DNA of 64,000 nucleotides, taken from the NCBI GenBank assembly GCA_963676385.2, contig CAXXMM010000014.1, positions 558,001 to 622,000 on the forward strand. Reading direction: 5' to 3'. The notes under the pieces are model-generated. The model was given only the letters and a program-made list of their open reading frames with translations, had not been told where the DNA came from and did not search any database. This document shows, in pieces, positions 26,196 through 35,171 of this stretch (position 1 is its first letter; every line of letters begins with the position of its first letter). The position numbers and the translations under genes are program-made. Source of the stretch: UBA1422 sp963676385. GTDB taxonomy: Bacteria > Bacillota > Clostridia > Peptostreptococcales > Anaerovoracaceae.

Positions 26196-27684
26196 GTGCG
26201 CTTTTCAAACAAAAAGTATTTCTTATTGGAATAAGTGAGTCTGTAGTTTTGATCATGTAATAACTCAATGTATAAAATGTCCGATTTTGTAACCAATAGA
26301 TGGGTAAAATGATATTTTTGAAGAACGTCTTTATAATATAGTTCACCCTTTTGAAGGTCATAATACTCCTTCATCACATCGGATTTATGGTTGTTTTTCT
26401 TAACGAATACCTCTGCTCTAGTGTCCAGATAAGCTGGGATCCCCATATACTCTGCCAAGTCCCCTTCATTGTAACCAGTATACAATACCACTGACTCGGA
26501 TGTTCTTTCATTTTGAATATATTCTATAGTTTCAGTTAATAGCTTCACATCTTGGTTGCCTTTTCCAACGTTCAATCCGAGTAAACAAAATACAAGGATT
26601 AAAAGAATCAGGATTAACCCAATAAGAATCTGTCGTAGACGAAGGATTTTTTTTGTTAAGGCCACCTCTTGAAACTCCGGCAATTTAATCTCCCTAAGGT
26701 AGTATGCCAATGGGAAAAACCCAGATATAGCAAACAATGGAATACTTCTAATTGCCGAAAGAGCCAAATACAGGGTTCCTACTGTGAGGAACAAATAGCG
26801 TGGTCTGGTGGTGCCTTTGCGGCCAAACAAATATCCCAACAATAGGATCAGCAACCCGCCATATACAAAGGGACCAAGGAATGAATTAAGCTCCGGTGGC
26901 TGCATTTCACTTACGATTCCATTGATTTCCTTATAACCATAGGATCTAAATAAGTATGTCATTGCTTCAAAACCATAAGGATTGACAAGGCCAGCCACCC
27001 ACATCAATGCGGCAGAACCAAATAATCCCCTCTTTGGATTTCCCGGATTTTCATATTTCCCAATCTTGAAGGGAAAGGACTCAACCAAATACGGAAGCAT
27101 CAGAACAAACAGCATTGGCCACATAGCGGCATGAATGTTGATGCAAAGAAGAGACAACAAAGGTAGGGGAAACAAATATTTCCGTTTTGAAGTCAGCATA
27201 TACATTTCCAAAAAGTATAGTTCGATGACCAAAATCAAGGTAGAAAAAGTCCCGGGGCGAGCAGTAATGATTGGCAAAATGACAAAGCTGGCAATAAGAG
27301 AGACAAAAAGAGAAACAAAAAAATGGTCTCCCGATACTTTCATACTGATTCGATAAATAAAAAATACGATAAATCCATAACAAACAATGATTAGGGCCTT
27401 GAGTCCTGCAATCCCTAATCCACAATAGACAACCAAAAAATACAGGCGGACAACCACTGTTGCATGACAAAGTCAAACCCCTGATGAATCGTAAAGGGCT
27501 CCATGTAAGGGATTCCATGAGCAAATACATATCTGCCACTGTTTAGCAGGAACCAAATATCATTGTCCAAAGTGTTGTTAATAAAGAATAGACAGGGTAA
27601 AAAGAGAAAAACAAGAAACAGCAATTTGTATTTTTTGCTGATGTCTTGGCTTTTATGAGGGTTTAATTCCATTCCGTCGGCCAT
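26192..27684 (-). pseudogene. Second large polytopic membrane protein, single-base frameshift
   Basis: The reading begins at an ATG at 27684 (GGGAG upstream) and runs to FVMQQWLSACIFW, then the frame breaks. The second frame continues LVVYCGLGIAGLKALI to 26192. One more T in the run at 27435-27440 (six As on the plus strand) joins them into about 497 residues with some ten membrane segments. The first outer loop NTLDNDIWFLLNSGRYV and HGIPYMEPFTIHQG looks like a GT-C type membrane transferase, with Asp and His residues in the loop. It is the first gene of the glycan operon. A single homopolymer indel suggests either a sequencing error or a fresh mutation. Confidence 0.72.
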
Positions 27685-27763
27685 GATTCTACTCCCATCG
27701 TTTTTTTCTTTATCATCTTGAGTCTGCTGCACATCCCCCAAGGAGGTTTGGCCAATTGAATTT

Positions 27764-27792
27764 ATTATACCCTGACAGAATAAATTGTGCAA
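27764..27792 (-). promoter_or_regulatory. Sigma-A promoter of the glycan operon
   Basis: TTGCAC (27787-27792), a 17-base spacer and a perfect TATAAT (27764-27769) on the minus strand. Transcription would start near 27757, 73 bases before the first ATG. It also shows that the longer upstream reading frame is not coding. Confidence 0.75.
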
Positions 27793-27967
27793 TTTCAATC
27801 TCGCCATTATCATTCTCAAATCCCCTAAAGCAGCTGTACACTCCCATTTCCCTTTTTTTGTGAAAGAAATACGATGCAAACCCGCTTGCAAAAATGATGA
27901 CATAGTGATTGAATAATACATATATGTATTATGACTTAATATACCACCAATACCATTGGAGGAACCT

Positions 27968-28360
27968 ATGAAAGAAGTTTATGATTTTTTGAAAAAAAGT
28001 GAAACCTACTATTTGGCCACCATGGACGGAGGCCAGCCAAGAGTGAGACCTTTTGGCACCGTAAATATTTTTGAGGGAAAACTCTATATACAGACAGGGA
28101 AATCCAAAGACGTATCAAAACAAATGGGGGAAAATCCCAAAATAGAAATCAGTAGCATGGTTGGAGACAAATGGATCCGCGTGGAAGCCACCGCCGTTGA
28201 GGACGATAGATTGGAAGCCAAAGAAAGTATGCTCAATGCTTATCCACAATTGAAAGCCATGTATCAGGCGGATGATGGCAATACCCAAGTATTGTATCTA
28301 AAAGATGCAACTGCAACCTTTTGCTCTTTCACAGATGCCCCGGTGGTAATCAAATTTTAA
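27968..28360 (+). CDS. Pyridoxamine 5'-phosphate oxidase-like flavin protein
   Basis: A 130-residue protein of the split-barrel PNPOx-like family. The ATG at 27968 is preceded by GGAGG. It starts MKEVYDFLKKSETYYLATMD, with RVRPFGTVNIFEGKLYIQTG next, a typical flavin or F420/haem-binding barrel strand order. Such short proteins are usually general FMN-dependent reductases or nitroimidazole-resistance relatives; substrate unknown. It stands alone on the plus strand between the glycan operon and a convergent pentapeptide gene. Confidence 0.85.
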   Translation: MKEVYDFLKKSETYYLATMDGGQPRVRPFGTVNIFEGKLYIQTGKSKDVSKQMGENPKIEISSMVGDKWIRVEATAVEDDRLEAKESMLNAYPQLKAMYQADDGNTQVLYLKDATATFCSFTDAPVVIKF

Positions 28361-28363
28361 AAC

Positions 28364-28990
28364 TCATTCCGCTGACACCTTTATCCCCCATAATCCAATT
28401 AAATCTGCAGCTTGAAACATATTGATGGTTGCGCCCTTTAACTCCACCGGTGGGTTGGATAAGATAGGAGATTTTAGTTCGTTGTGGGTAAAATCCACTG
28501 TGGACAATAAGGTTTTAAAAAAATTATTTCTTACAAAGATGGAATCTGTTGTTTGAAATCTCTTTAATTTTGCCTCACTTATGGACCCTTCCGTAAAATC
28601 GACTTGATCAAAGAAGACGTCTGTAAGTCTTGATTTGTCAAAAATAGCATACTTTAATTTTGATTGCGAAAATCCGATGGTTTTTAATATGGCATTGCTA
28701 ATATCTGTTCCGATACCCTTGCATGAATCAAATTGACACCGGTCAAAATAGGCTCCCACGAATTTTGATCCCGACAAATCACAAGAATGAAATAGCACTT
28801 CCACAAAGGTTGTATTTTCAAAGCTACAGTTGAGAAAGCTGCAGTTTTGAAAATTGCTTTCTTGAATTTCTATGCCATCAAAAGTGGCACTTTCAATGGC
28901 TTCATCGCAAGCAGTAATTTCTGAAAGGGGCAAATCATCTACTAAAAATTCTTGCGCGTAAGCAAGAAAATCCTCAATTTTTATTCTCAT
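28364..28990 (-). CDS. Pentapeptide-repeat protein
   Basis: A 208-residue protein with A(D/N)LxX-type five-residue repeats, clearest as CSFLNCSFENTTF, CDLSGSKFVGAYFDRCQF and later SRLTDVFFDQVDFTEG. These build a right-handed quadrilateral beta-helix. No signal peptide or membrane helix. It resembles the YjbI/pentapeptide group of unknown role; some members (Qnr, MfpA) protect gyrase, but nothing here specifically supports that. Convergent with the PNPOx-like gene, with a gap of only 3 bases. Confidence 0.85.
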   Translation of the reverse strand: MRIKIEDFLAYAQEFLVDDLPLSEITACDEAIESATFDGIEIQESNFQNCSFLNCSFENTTFVEVLFHSCDLSGSKFVGAYFDRCQFDSCKGIGTDISNAILKTIGFSQSKLKYAIFDKSRLTDVFFDQVDFTEGSISEAKLKRFQTTDSIFVRNNFFKTLLSTVDFTHNELKSPILSNPPVELKGATINMFQAADLIGLWGIKVSAE

Positions 28991-29062
28991 TTTGCCTTTC
29001 CTCCTATTTTGCTAATATATTGTATCAGTATATCCTGGGCACTTCAGTTTTTCAAGGCAAAC

Positions 29063-29100
29063 AAAGAATGGACATTACAATAATGCAATGTCCATTCTTT
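29063..29100 (-). terminator. Terminator of the methylamine operon
   Basis: AAAGAATGGACATT pairs perfectly with AATGTCCATTCTTT (14 bp) around a 10-base loop. It lies about 75 bases after the last gene of the operon. Confidence 0.85.
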
Positions 29101-29172
29101 ATAGAGATTCAATGAGGTACCGAAGAGCGATTCAGTATCCTCTTAGGGGATATCTTGTTTACACCCAACGCC

Positions 29173-29718
29173 TTACCTGGTTCTAATGTTTTGTCCCCCA
29201 TCTGCGGGAATGACAATATATCTCACTTTGTTTCCCACTTGCATCTCCCCATAGAAGGCAACCCAAAAGGGGCGATAAATAGATAGTCGACTAACAATTT
29301 TGGATTCATGCAATCCACCCATCATGCGATGGGTAATTTTGTGGACAAGTTTTTTTGCTCTGACAGTCACTTCCTCATCACTAAACTGAGTCTTTTGATA
29401 CTCGCTTTTATCTTGAAAGTCTTTCTCAATAATCTTCAACTGTTCAGTAACTAAGGCGACACCGCCTGTGGATCCATTGACAAGCACTTGCACTTTTTTC
29501 CTAGTTGGAATTTGAGGCGTACCACTTTTTAGTTTGCCTATCAGGCTTGGGGTCGATGTGGTTTCAATGTCAAATAGTATGTATTCCACATAAAGCAATT
29601 TTAACTCTGATAAAGGTTTATGATGAAATACTAAATTCCAAAACCAATCTCCCTTGTTTTGCGCCTTTTGCATTGCCTGTTCTCTGGACATTTTTTGCTC
29701 TAAAACCGCCACACTCAT
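29173..29718 (-). CDS. Unrecognised soluble protein, last gene of the methylamine operon
   Basis: A 181-residue protein with no motif I recognise. It starts MSVAVLEQKMSREQAMQKAQ, has a Trp/Phe/His-rich stretch (GDWFWNLVFHHKPLSEL), then VLVNGSTGGVALVTEQ and a C-terminal beta-rich part (RPFWVAFYGEMQVGNKVRY). There is no signal peptide or clear membrane helix. Its start is three bases after the stop of the small membrane protein gene, and a terminator follows, so it is the sixth gene of the mtbB operon. Context suggests a role with the symporter or the methyltransferases, but this is a guess. Confidence 0.6.
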   Translation of the reverse strand: MSVAVLEQKMSREQAMQKAQNKGDWFWNLVFHHKPLSELKLLYVEYILFDIETTSTPSLIGKLKSGTPQIPTRKKVQVLVNGSTGGVALVTEQLKIIEKDFQDKSEYQKTQFSDEEVTVRAKKLVHKITHRMMGGLHESKIVSRLSIYRPFWVAFYGEMQVGNKVRYIVIPADGGQNIRTR

Positions 29719-29721
29719 CGT

Positions 29722-30018
29722 TTACTCCTTTTTGCTATTCTCATTGTAACTTGCAATTTTTTCGTTTTGCATTTTAATAAATCCGCCTAGCGTACGAATA
29801 TAAAAAACCGTAACAGTGATAACAATTCCCAGTAGAATTAAAGGGAATACCCATCCTACTAAAACATCAATTCGGTATTTCAAGGCGCAAAACATGGTAA
29901 TTGCAATGGCGAAGAATGCCAAAACCAATAACCCATCCAACCCAAGCCATTGGATTTTGTTATTGTCTTCGTCTTTTTTTAAGTTTTTTTCTTCGGGAAT
30001 CATATTTTTATCCTCCAT
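29722..30018 (-). CDS. Small two-helix membrane protein next to symporter
   Basis: A 98-residue protein; the ATG at 30018 has AAGGAG six bases upstream. The first 30 residues are charged (MEDKNMIPEEKNLKKDEDNN), followed by two membrane helices (about 31-52 and 58-82) and a charged tail. The size and position recall small accessory proteins such as DUF4212 or DUF997 that accompany sodium:solute symporters, but I see no signature that proves either. It starts 13 bases after the symporter stop codon, so the two are likely made together and may interact in the membrane. Confidence 0.65.
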   Translation of the reverse strand: MEDKNMIPEEKNLKKDEDNNKIQWLGLDGLLVLAFFAIAITMFCALKYRIDVLVGWVFPLILLGIVITVTVFYIRTLGGFIKMQNEKIASYNENSKKE

Positions 30019-30031
30019 GGTGTTCTCCTTT

Positions 30032-31423
30032 CTACACAAGTACTTCAGCTGTATCCAATGGTTTACCAATTCTATTTCCAATTACATAACAAATAAATGA
30101 AATTCCAAAACAAATTGGCAGCGGATTATCCAATCCTGAGATGGGGAAGAAATATAGTACAATGTACAAAATGCTTCCCGAAAGCATGCTGAGCACACCG
30201 CCGGTTGGTGTTTTTTTACCTTTGTAGATGAGGGCTCCGGTAATGGGAACCACACCACCCGCTGACCAAACAGCCGCTGTAACCAAGAAGATTTCCATGG
30301 CAATGGTAACCTTGAACGCTACGATTAATCCAATGGCGCCCAAGACAACAATAGAGATTCTTGTAAGCTTCAGCAGTTGCTTTTCACTGGCATTCTTCTT
30401 TAATTTCCCGTAGATGTCATAGGCAAAGATGGTTCCACCGCATAGCAGATAGCTGTCCAAAGCTGAAATGGCAGATCCAATTAATGCGACGACGAAAAAT
30501 GCTCTTAGCCCTACCGGCAATGTTTCCAATACCAATGTGACATATCCAAGGCCAGGTGCCATTTCCGGATGTTTTACGTCCACCATCATCCCTGTGGCCA
30601 CCAGAACAATATCCATAGTTATCCAGATAAGCAAACATACCAGCATGGCTCTTCTTCCTGCACGGGGAGAATCCGATGCAGAGAACCGCTGATAAAATGC
30701 AGGATCCGCATATACAGCCAGGGCAATAATCATAAAGGTCAGGGCCTGCAAGGGGGTCAGCCCGCCAATGGGATCCAACAGTTCAGGTTTGCTGGCCAAA
30801 GCGGTTTCCACTGCAGACCAACCACCCATGCTGCTCCATTGTATTGGTACGGTTATGGCAACAGCACAACCTAAGAAGAAAAACATCATCATATCTGTAA
30901 CAGCCACACCCATCAGCCCGGCTGCCACTGCGATTACTACAACGATTATAATGACAATTGTGGCGGTTACTAAATAGGGTGCACCCCAGGCGACCTTTCC
31001 CACGAAGCCACTTGTGGTCAAATTACCAAATTGGCAAGAATAAATTAGCATCAGGACCGCACCTATCAAGGCTGCCGTTTTGCCGTAGGTACGTTTCAAT
31101 AAGTCTGGCACAGTCATGTCTGTTCTGATTTGCATGTTTGGACCAATCCATAAGGCCAGTGGAATTCGGGCCAAATGGGCGGTAATGCACCACATGGTGA
31201 ACATGGAAAGCCCATATAAGGCAAACCATTCCACAGACCCAAGGGTTCCCACCCCTCCATACCAAGTTGCTACCAAGGTGCCTACTGTTAAAGACCAGGG
31301 AAGGGATTTGTTACAGACAAAATAGCTTTCCATATCTCTTACGGTTTTGGAAAAATAGACAGCTACCGCAACCATTCCGATAAAGGCAATCCCAACGACT
31401 AAATTATCTACTCCGGTTAACAT
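30032..31423 (-). CDS. Sodium:solute symporter (SSS family)
   Basis: A 463-residue protein with about thirteen membrane helices, in the SSS/PutP-PanF fold. Landmarks are the first-helix pattern GIAFIGMVAVAVYFSKTVRD, GTLVATWYGGVGTLGSVEW and the central RFSASDSPRAGRRAML loop. It should import a solute with sodium; given that it is the fourth gene of a methylamine methyltransferase operon, methylamines or quaternary amines such as betaine are the likely cargo (inference). The stop is TAG. No RBS irregularity; GAGAGGAGG precedes the start. Confidence 0.88.
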   Translation of the reverse strand: MLTGVDNLVVGIAFIGMVAVAVYFSKTVRDMESYFVCNKSLPWSLTVGTLVATWYGGVGTLGSVEWFALYGLSMFTMWCITAHLARIPLALWIGPNMQIRTDMTVPDLLKRTYGKTAALIGAVLMLIYSCQFGNLTTSGFVGKVAWGAPYLVTATIVIIIVVVIAVAAGLMGVAVTDMMMFFFLGCAVAITVPIQWSSMGGWSAVETALASKPELLDPIGGLTPLQALTFMIIALAVYADPAFYQRFSASDSPRAGRRAMLVCLLIWITMDIVLVATGMMVDVKHPEMAPGLGYVTLVLETLPVGLRAFFVVALIGSAISALDSYLLCGGTIFAYDIYGKLKKNASEKQLLKLTRISIVVLGAIGLIVAFKVTIAMEIFLVTAAVWSAGGVVPITGALIYKGKKTPTGGVLSMLSGSILYIVLYFFPISGLDNPLPICFGISFICYVIGNRIGKPLDTAEVLV

Positions 31424-31457
31424 AATTTTCCTCCTCTCATACTAATATAAAATTGGT

Positions 31458-32081
31458 TTATGCTTTGCACAAACTGTTAATCAGTTGAACTGCTTCTCCA
31501 GCATCATTGGAATACTTTGCGCCGATTCTAGCTGCATATTCGCTGGTAACCGGAGCCCCTCCAATCATTGGAATTGCATCAATCCCTTCCGCCTTCAATG
31601 CTTTGACGACTGCTTCCATTTCTGTCATGGTGGTTGTCAACATGGCAGACATTCCTACAAAATTAGCATGATGCTCTTTAGCAGCCTTGACAAACTCTTC
31701 CACCTTCACATCAATGCCCAAATCAACTACGTTGTAACCGGCGCCTTTTACCATCATGGCAACCAATTTTTTGCCGATATCGTGCAGATCGCCGTTGACT
31801 GTACCGATTACTAATGTACCTTTATTTAGATTGTCACCGTTTTCAATCAGTTCCTTTTCAATGATTTCCATCCCGGCCTGCATGGTGTTGGCGGCCATCA
31901 ATACTTCCGGAACAAACACCTCTCCGGCGGCAAACTTTTTTCCCATGGCATCCATGCCCTTTACAAGGCCCTCGTTTAAAATTTCTTTGGCAGAAATCCC
32001 GGATGCCTTTGCTTCAGTAACAAGATTTGCAATGTTATCAATGTCGTATTCTTCTATTGCATTTGCAATCCTATTCAACAT
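31458..32081 (-). CDS. Corrinoid methyl-carrier protein (MtbC/MttC-type)
   Basis: A 207-residue protein with an N-terminal helical cap domain (1-85) and a cobalamin-binding Rossmann domain. The cobalt-binding motif DxHxxG is D98-L-H100-D-I-G103, followed by KKLVAMMVKGAGYNVVDLG and the nucleotide-loop pieces SAMLTTTM and GGAPVT. It accepts methyl groups from the methyltransferases encoded upstream and passes them to a corrinoid:folate methyltransferase that is not in the window. The TAG stop of the upstream mttB-like gene is 12 bases before this ATG and in the same frame. It may serve both methyltransferases of the operon, since only one carrier is present. Confidence 0.95.
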   Translation of the reverse strand: MLNRIANAIEEYDIDNIANLVTEAKASGISAKEILNEGLVKGMDAMGKKFAAGEVFVPEVLMAANTMQAGMEIIEKELIENGDNLNKGTLVIGTVNGDLHDIGKKLVAMMVKGAGYNVVDLGIDVKVEEFVKAAKEHHANFVGMSAMLTTTMTEMEAVVKALKAEGIDAIPMIGGAPVTSEYAARIGAKYSNDAGEAVQLINSLCKA

Positions 32082-32093
32082 AATTTTTCCCTC

Positions 32094-33569
32094 CTAAAAA
32101 TCTTCTCTGTGAAGCATCCCTTTGGTGACTTCACTTTCTCTTCGCTTTATAATTTCATCGTATTTAGTTACTTCATCACTACTTAGCAATTGTACCGGTT
32201 CTGCTTCAATAATCTTTCTGGCCTGTTCATTGAGAACCTGCTTCAATTCTTTTCCACCACTCATCTCCCAGGATTGGTGCTGTTTTCGATTAATGAATTC
32301 CGGGTAATACGTTTCTTCTTTGTAATGCTTCATGGTATGACTTTTCGTCAGGTATTCTCCACCCGGACCGACTTGATCGATTAAGTCCAAACAAAGAGTT
32401 TCTTCGTCAATTTTGATGCCTTGTTCCATTCTCTTGATGCATCCAATGATGTCACTGTTGAGCAAAATCATTTCCAGATTTCCCACAAGTCCTGCACCCA
32501 AATAGGCATTGTCATGAACCAGATTTGTGCCGGAAAGGGCTGCCATCATATTGGAAAACATCGATTCCAAGCCGGCCTGAGCATCTATTGCATTGGAATC
32601 AGAACATCCTCCGGTGCCATAACAAGGCAGATTATAGAATCGGGCAAGTTGTCCAACCACTGCATGCATAATGGGCAATTCTGCACCGCCATAACAGCTA
32701 ATTTGTGTTTTCATGTCCATGGTAGAACCCACAATACCGAAAATAAAGGGGGCTCCCGGTGATTTTAATTGATGCATTACTAGACCACTTAATCCTTCAG
32801 CATTACCAACGGCAAGGGTCCCCGCCAAGGTGACCGGTCCGGTGCCTCCTGCAATAATTCCTGATGCCCATGTCACCGGAATGCCGTACTCAGCACATAG
32901 TAATAACTTTTGAGTCGCTTCCTTGCTGTTAATCAACGGAGAAATAGGTTCTCCATACAGTCCGATGGTAGGATTTTGTCTCAGTTGCTCATATCCCCCT
33001 GCCGAAACTGCCGCCATGTCTATTAATGCTTTCATATTTCCATAGTCTGTTGCTGTAATCCAATTTGGCTTATTGCAATACATTCTTACTGTTTTTAGAT
33101 GGTGCAAATCCACGACTTGCTGATCCACATCACTGGCCAACCCTAAATTTGCAACAAAATCAATGTTCTTTGCATATTGGGCTACTTTTGCTACGTTTTC
33201 TACATCCTTCATCAATGTGTTTCGGATTTTTCCATCATAGGGATCGATGAAATTGGGCAAATCCGTTCCCAGTCCGTAATATACATTATTGCGGAAAAGA
33301 TGCATGGTACGCTGCCCATCCACGGAGCATAAAGTAATTTTTGAAGGTGCAGAGGCAATGGCCTGTTCAACCATCTTTGCCGGGATTCTAACCCGCTTCC
33401 CTTCCACAAATGCACCGCCATTTTTTAGTAGCTCCAATGCCTGATCATCGTGTACTATGACGCCGGTTCTCTCAAGAATTTCCAATGAAGCCATATGCAA
33501 TTGATACACGTCTTCCTCAGAAATATAGTTGAAATACCCTCCCTGTGTGATTGTCTTATTTACTAGCAT
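32094..33569 (-). CDS. MttB-superfamily methyltransferase without pyrrolysine
   Basis: A 491-residue methyltransferase of the trimethylamine-methyltransferase (MttB/COG5598) superfamily. It reads straight through with no internal TAG, so it belongs to the non-pyrrolysine group, whose studied members (such as MtgB) demethylate glycine betaine and other quaternary amines. Conserved stretches include GTDLPNFIDPYDGK, GEPISPLINS, and YGTGGCSDSN with DAQAG (317-333). Which residue replaces pyrrolysine needs an alignment. The start overlaps the end of mtbB by 14 bases with CAGGAGGG as its ribosome binding site. The stop is TAG inside the next gene's Shine-Dalgarno (TAGGAGGG), in frame with the corrinoid gene. 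Substrate not known. Confidence 0.9.
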   Translation of the reverse strand: MLVNKTITQGGYFNYISEEDVYQLHMASLEILERTGVIVHDDQALELLKNGGAFVEGKRVRIPAKMVEQAIASAPSKITLCSVDGQRTMHLFRNNVYYGLGTDLPNFIDPYDGKIRNTLMKDVENVAKVAQYAKNIDFVANLGLASDVDQQVVDLHHLKTVRMYCNKPNWITATDYGNMKALIDMAAVSAGGYEQLRQNPTIGLYGEPISPLINSKEATQKLLLCAEYGIPVTWASGIIAGGTGPVTLAGTLAVGNAEGLSGLVMHQLKSPGAPFIFGIVGSTMDMKTQISCYGGAELPIMHAVVGQLARFYNLPCYGTGGCSDSNAIDAQAGLESMFSNMMAALSGTNLVHDNAYLGAGLVGNLEMILLNSDIIGCIKRMEQGIKIDEETLCLDLIDQVGPGGEYLTKSHTMKHYKEETYYPEFINRKQHQSWEMSGGKELKQVLNEQARKIIEAEPVQLLSSDEVTKYDEIIKRRESEVTKGMLHREDF

Positions 33570-34989
33570 TTTGTCCCTCCTGTTTTTTACAACCTGATAG
33601 TTTTTTAAATCTCTCCACCGAGTTGATTTTGATATCTAAGATTTCGGCCACTTTAAATTTTGCAGCCATTCCAATATTTCTTTCAAAACTTGCATCAAGG
33701 CCCACAACGCCCAAGCCTTTTTCTGCCCTTAACTCTGTCATTGTGACCACATCTGCCAAATCTTCCAGTGTAATCCCCAGCTTTTCGGCGACATATTTTT
33801 TGGCTTCGTTTATTTTCATCTTCTTCGATAACTGTAAACGCATCACCATGTCTCCTGCTGTTCTTACACCATTCATGCTAGCCGCCAGTGAGTGGGCTAT
33901 CTCAGTTCCCAGCGGATCGCCAACGCCTACCTACAAGCCGTCGACTTTGCATATTTCTATTAAACACCGGTCAGCCCTTGACACAATGTCCACCGGAATG
34001 ACTTCACACATGGGAATTCCATTGACGCCCATGCCCACATCGGCGTGTACAGGAATCTTGGCCACATCGGTGCACGCCTTGATGAGAGTGCAGGATTTTG
34101 CAATATTCCAGGGAAAAGTTTTGCTGCAGTTGGTATTAACCACCGCCCCGAAAATAGAAGCCCCGGCTTCTTCACAAAGCTTCACTTGGTCATGGACATA
34201 TAGCCCCGCCAGTCTTTTTCCCTTGTACTTCAAACGTCCATGCATTCCCAGTACAAACTCTCCGGCCATTCCCATAATCACTGGCAAATCCGGGTATTTC
34301 TCAGTTATTTTTTCTGTGGCAAGAAGCCCTACCAACAAATCGGCGTCTCCTGCAGCCCCACAAGTATCAAGCTGGAATCCGTCTGCACCCACAGCGTTCA
34401 TATTGTCCGCAACAAACAAAATGTCCTTGACGGAATAATCAATTGCTTCTTCTTGGGCCTTTAGGGCCTCTTCTATTCTGCCCTCCGGTAGGAGTTCCGC
34501 CCAATTTTCCACCGGACCGTCCGGCTTTGTATAAAACCCCAGATTCGGCATGGCGCCATAGAAGATTGGGAGTGTTGTAACATCCATTGCAGTTTTCATA
34601 ATCATGGCTTCACGTTTTGCAATGCCCTTAACTGTTTTGTAGTTATAATCTTGAAGACCAATGTCCACTGAGTCTGAACATACAATTCTTTCGTTGATCA
34701 TTGCACCGGTAGATCGATCCATTGGAATCTCACAAACCAAATGCATTTTGATGCAGCCCGAATCGCTAGTGGTGACCACCGCATCCTCCGCTTCCACGCC
34801 TACCATATTTCCCGGTTGTTTTACAATTTCCAATATCTTATCTTTGTCTTCCTGGCTTAAGGGTTGTACTTTTCCTCGAGAAACCCCATCGGCTACGCCC
34901 TCCTCAATGTCCGCGATAATTTCTTCTTCGGTTAAATAAACCAGCGAACCGTCTCCCATGCGTGTCTTGTATTTGTGTTTATCACCCAT
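33556..34989 (-). CDS. mtbB: Dimethylamine methyltransferase with in-frame UAG (pyrrolysine)
   Basis: The frame from ATG 34989 to TAA at 33556 holds 477 codons of sense plus one TAG at 33931-33933, which is codon 353. Before it the sequence ends KVDGL and after it continues VGVGDPLGTEIAHSLAAS, with no other stop. MtbB of Methanosarcina barkeri has pyrrolysine at position 356 of about 467 residues (known), so position, length and neighbours agree. Other features are YLTEEEIIADIEEG, DSVDIGLQDYNYKT and HADVGMGVNGIPMCEV. With UAG decoded it should transfer a methyl group from dimethylamine to the corrinoid protein. First gene of the operon, with AAAGGAG before the ATG. If UAG is read as stop, only an inactive 352-residue fragment results. 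The pyl genes must be elsewhere in the genome. Confidence 0.95.
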
Positions 34990-35028
34990 GCCTTCTCCTT
35001 TCCGGTAACCAAGTTGTTTTATGGTTTA

Positions 35029-35056
35029 ATAATAAGTATCAGAAAATTTTGTTCAA
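35029..35056 (-). promoter_or_regulatory. Promoter of the methylamine operon
   Basis: TTGAAC (35051-35056) and TATTAT (35029-35034) with a 16-base spacer on the minus strand, about 40 bases before the mtbB start. Confidence 0.6.
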
Positions 35057-35074
35057 TAGGTTAAAAAGAATTAG

Positions 35075-35108
35075 CCGATTTCTAAATTCCATATTTTCCC
35101 AATTTCTA
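35075..35108. promoter_or_regulatory. Tandem direct repeat, probable operator
   Basis: CCGATTTCTA (35075-35084) and CCAATTTCTA (35099-35108) are 9/10 identical and 24 bases apart, and lie between the two divergent promoters. The second copy touches the -35 box of the regulator gene. A site for the ArsR-type regulator encoded at 35172 is likely by position. Confidence 0.5.
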
Positions 35109-35137
35109 TTGTTCTCCGCCGCAAGGTATGGCATAAT
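35109..35137 (+). promoter_or_regulatory. Promoter of the ArsR-type regulator
   Basis: TTGTTC (35109-35114), a 17-base spacer and CATAAT (35132-35137), 34 bases before the start codon. Confidence 0.55.
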
Positions 35138-35171
35138 GAATCCAACAAAGTACTCTTATATGAGGTGTAGA

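Noticed and set aside
27685..27921. N-terminal extension of the first glycan membrane protein to 27921
   Set aside because: A strong promoter (27764-27792) lies inside it, and a ribosome binding site precedes the ATG at 27684.
34962..35171. N-terminal extension of the ArsR-type regulator to 34962
   Set aside because: It runs over the divergent promoters and the start of mtbB; the ATG at 35172 has a good ribosome binding site.
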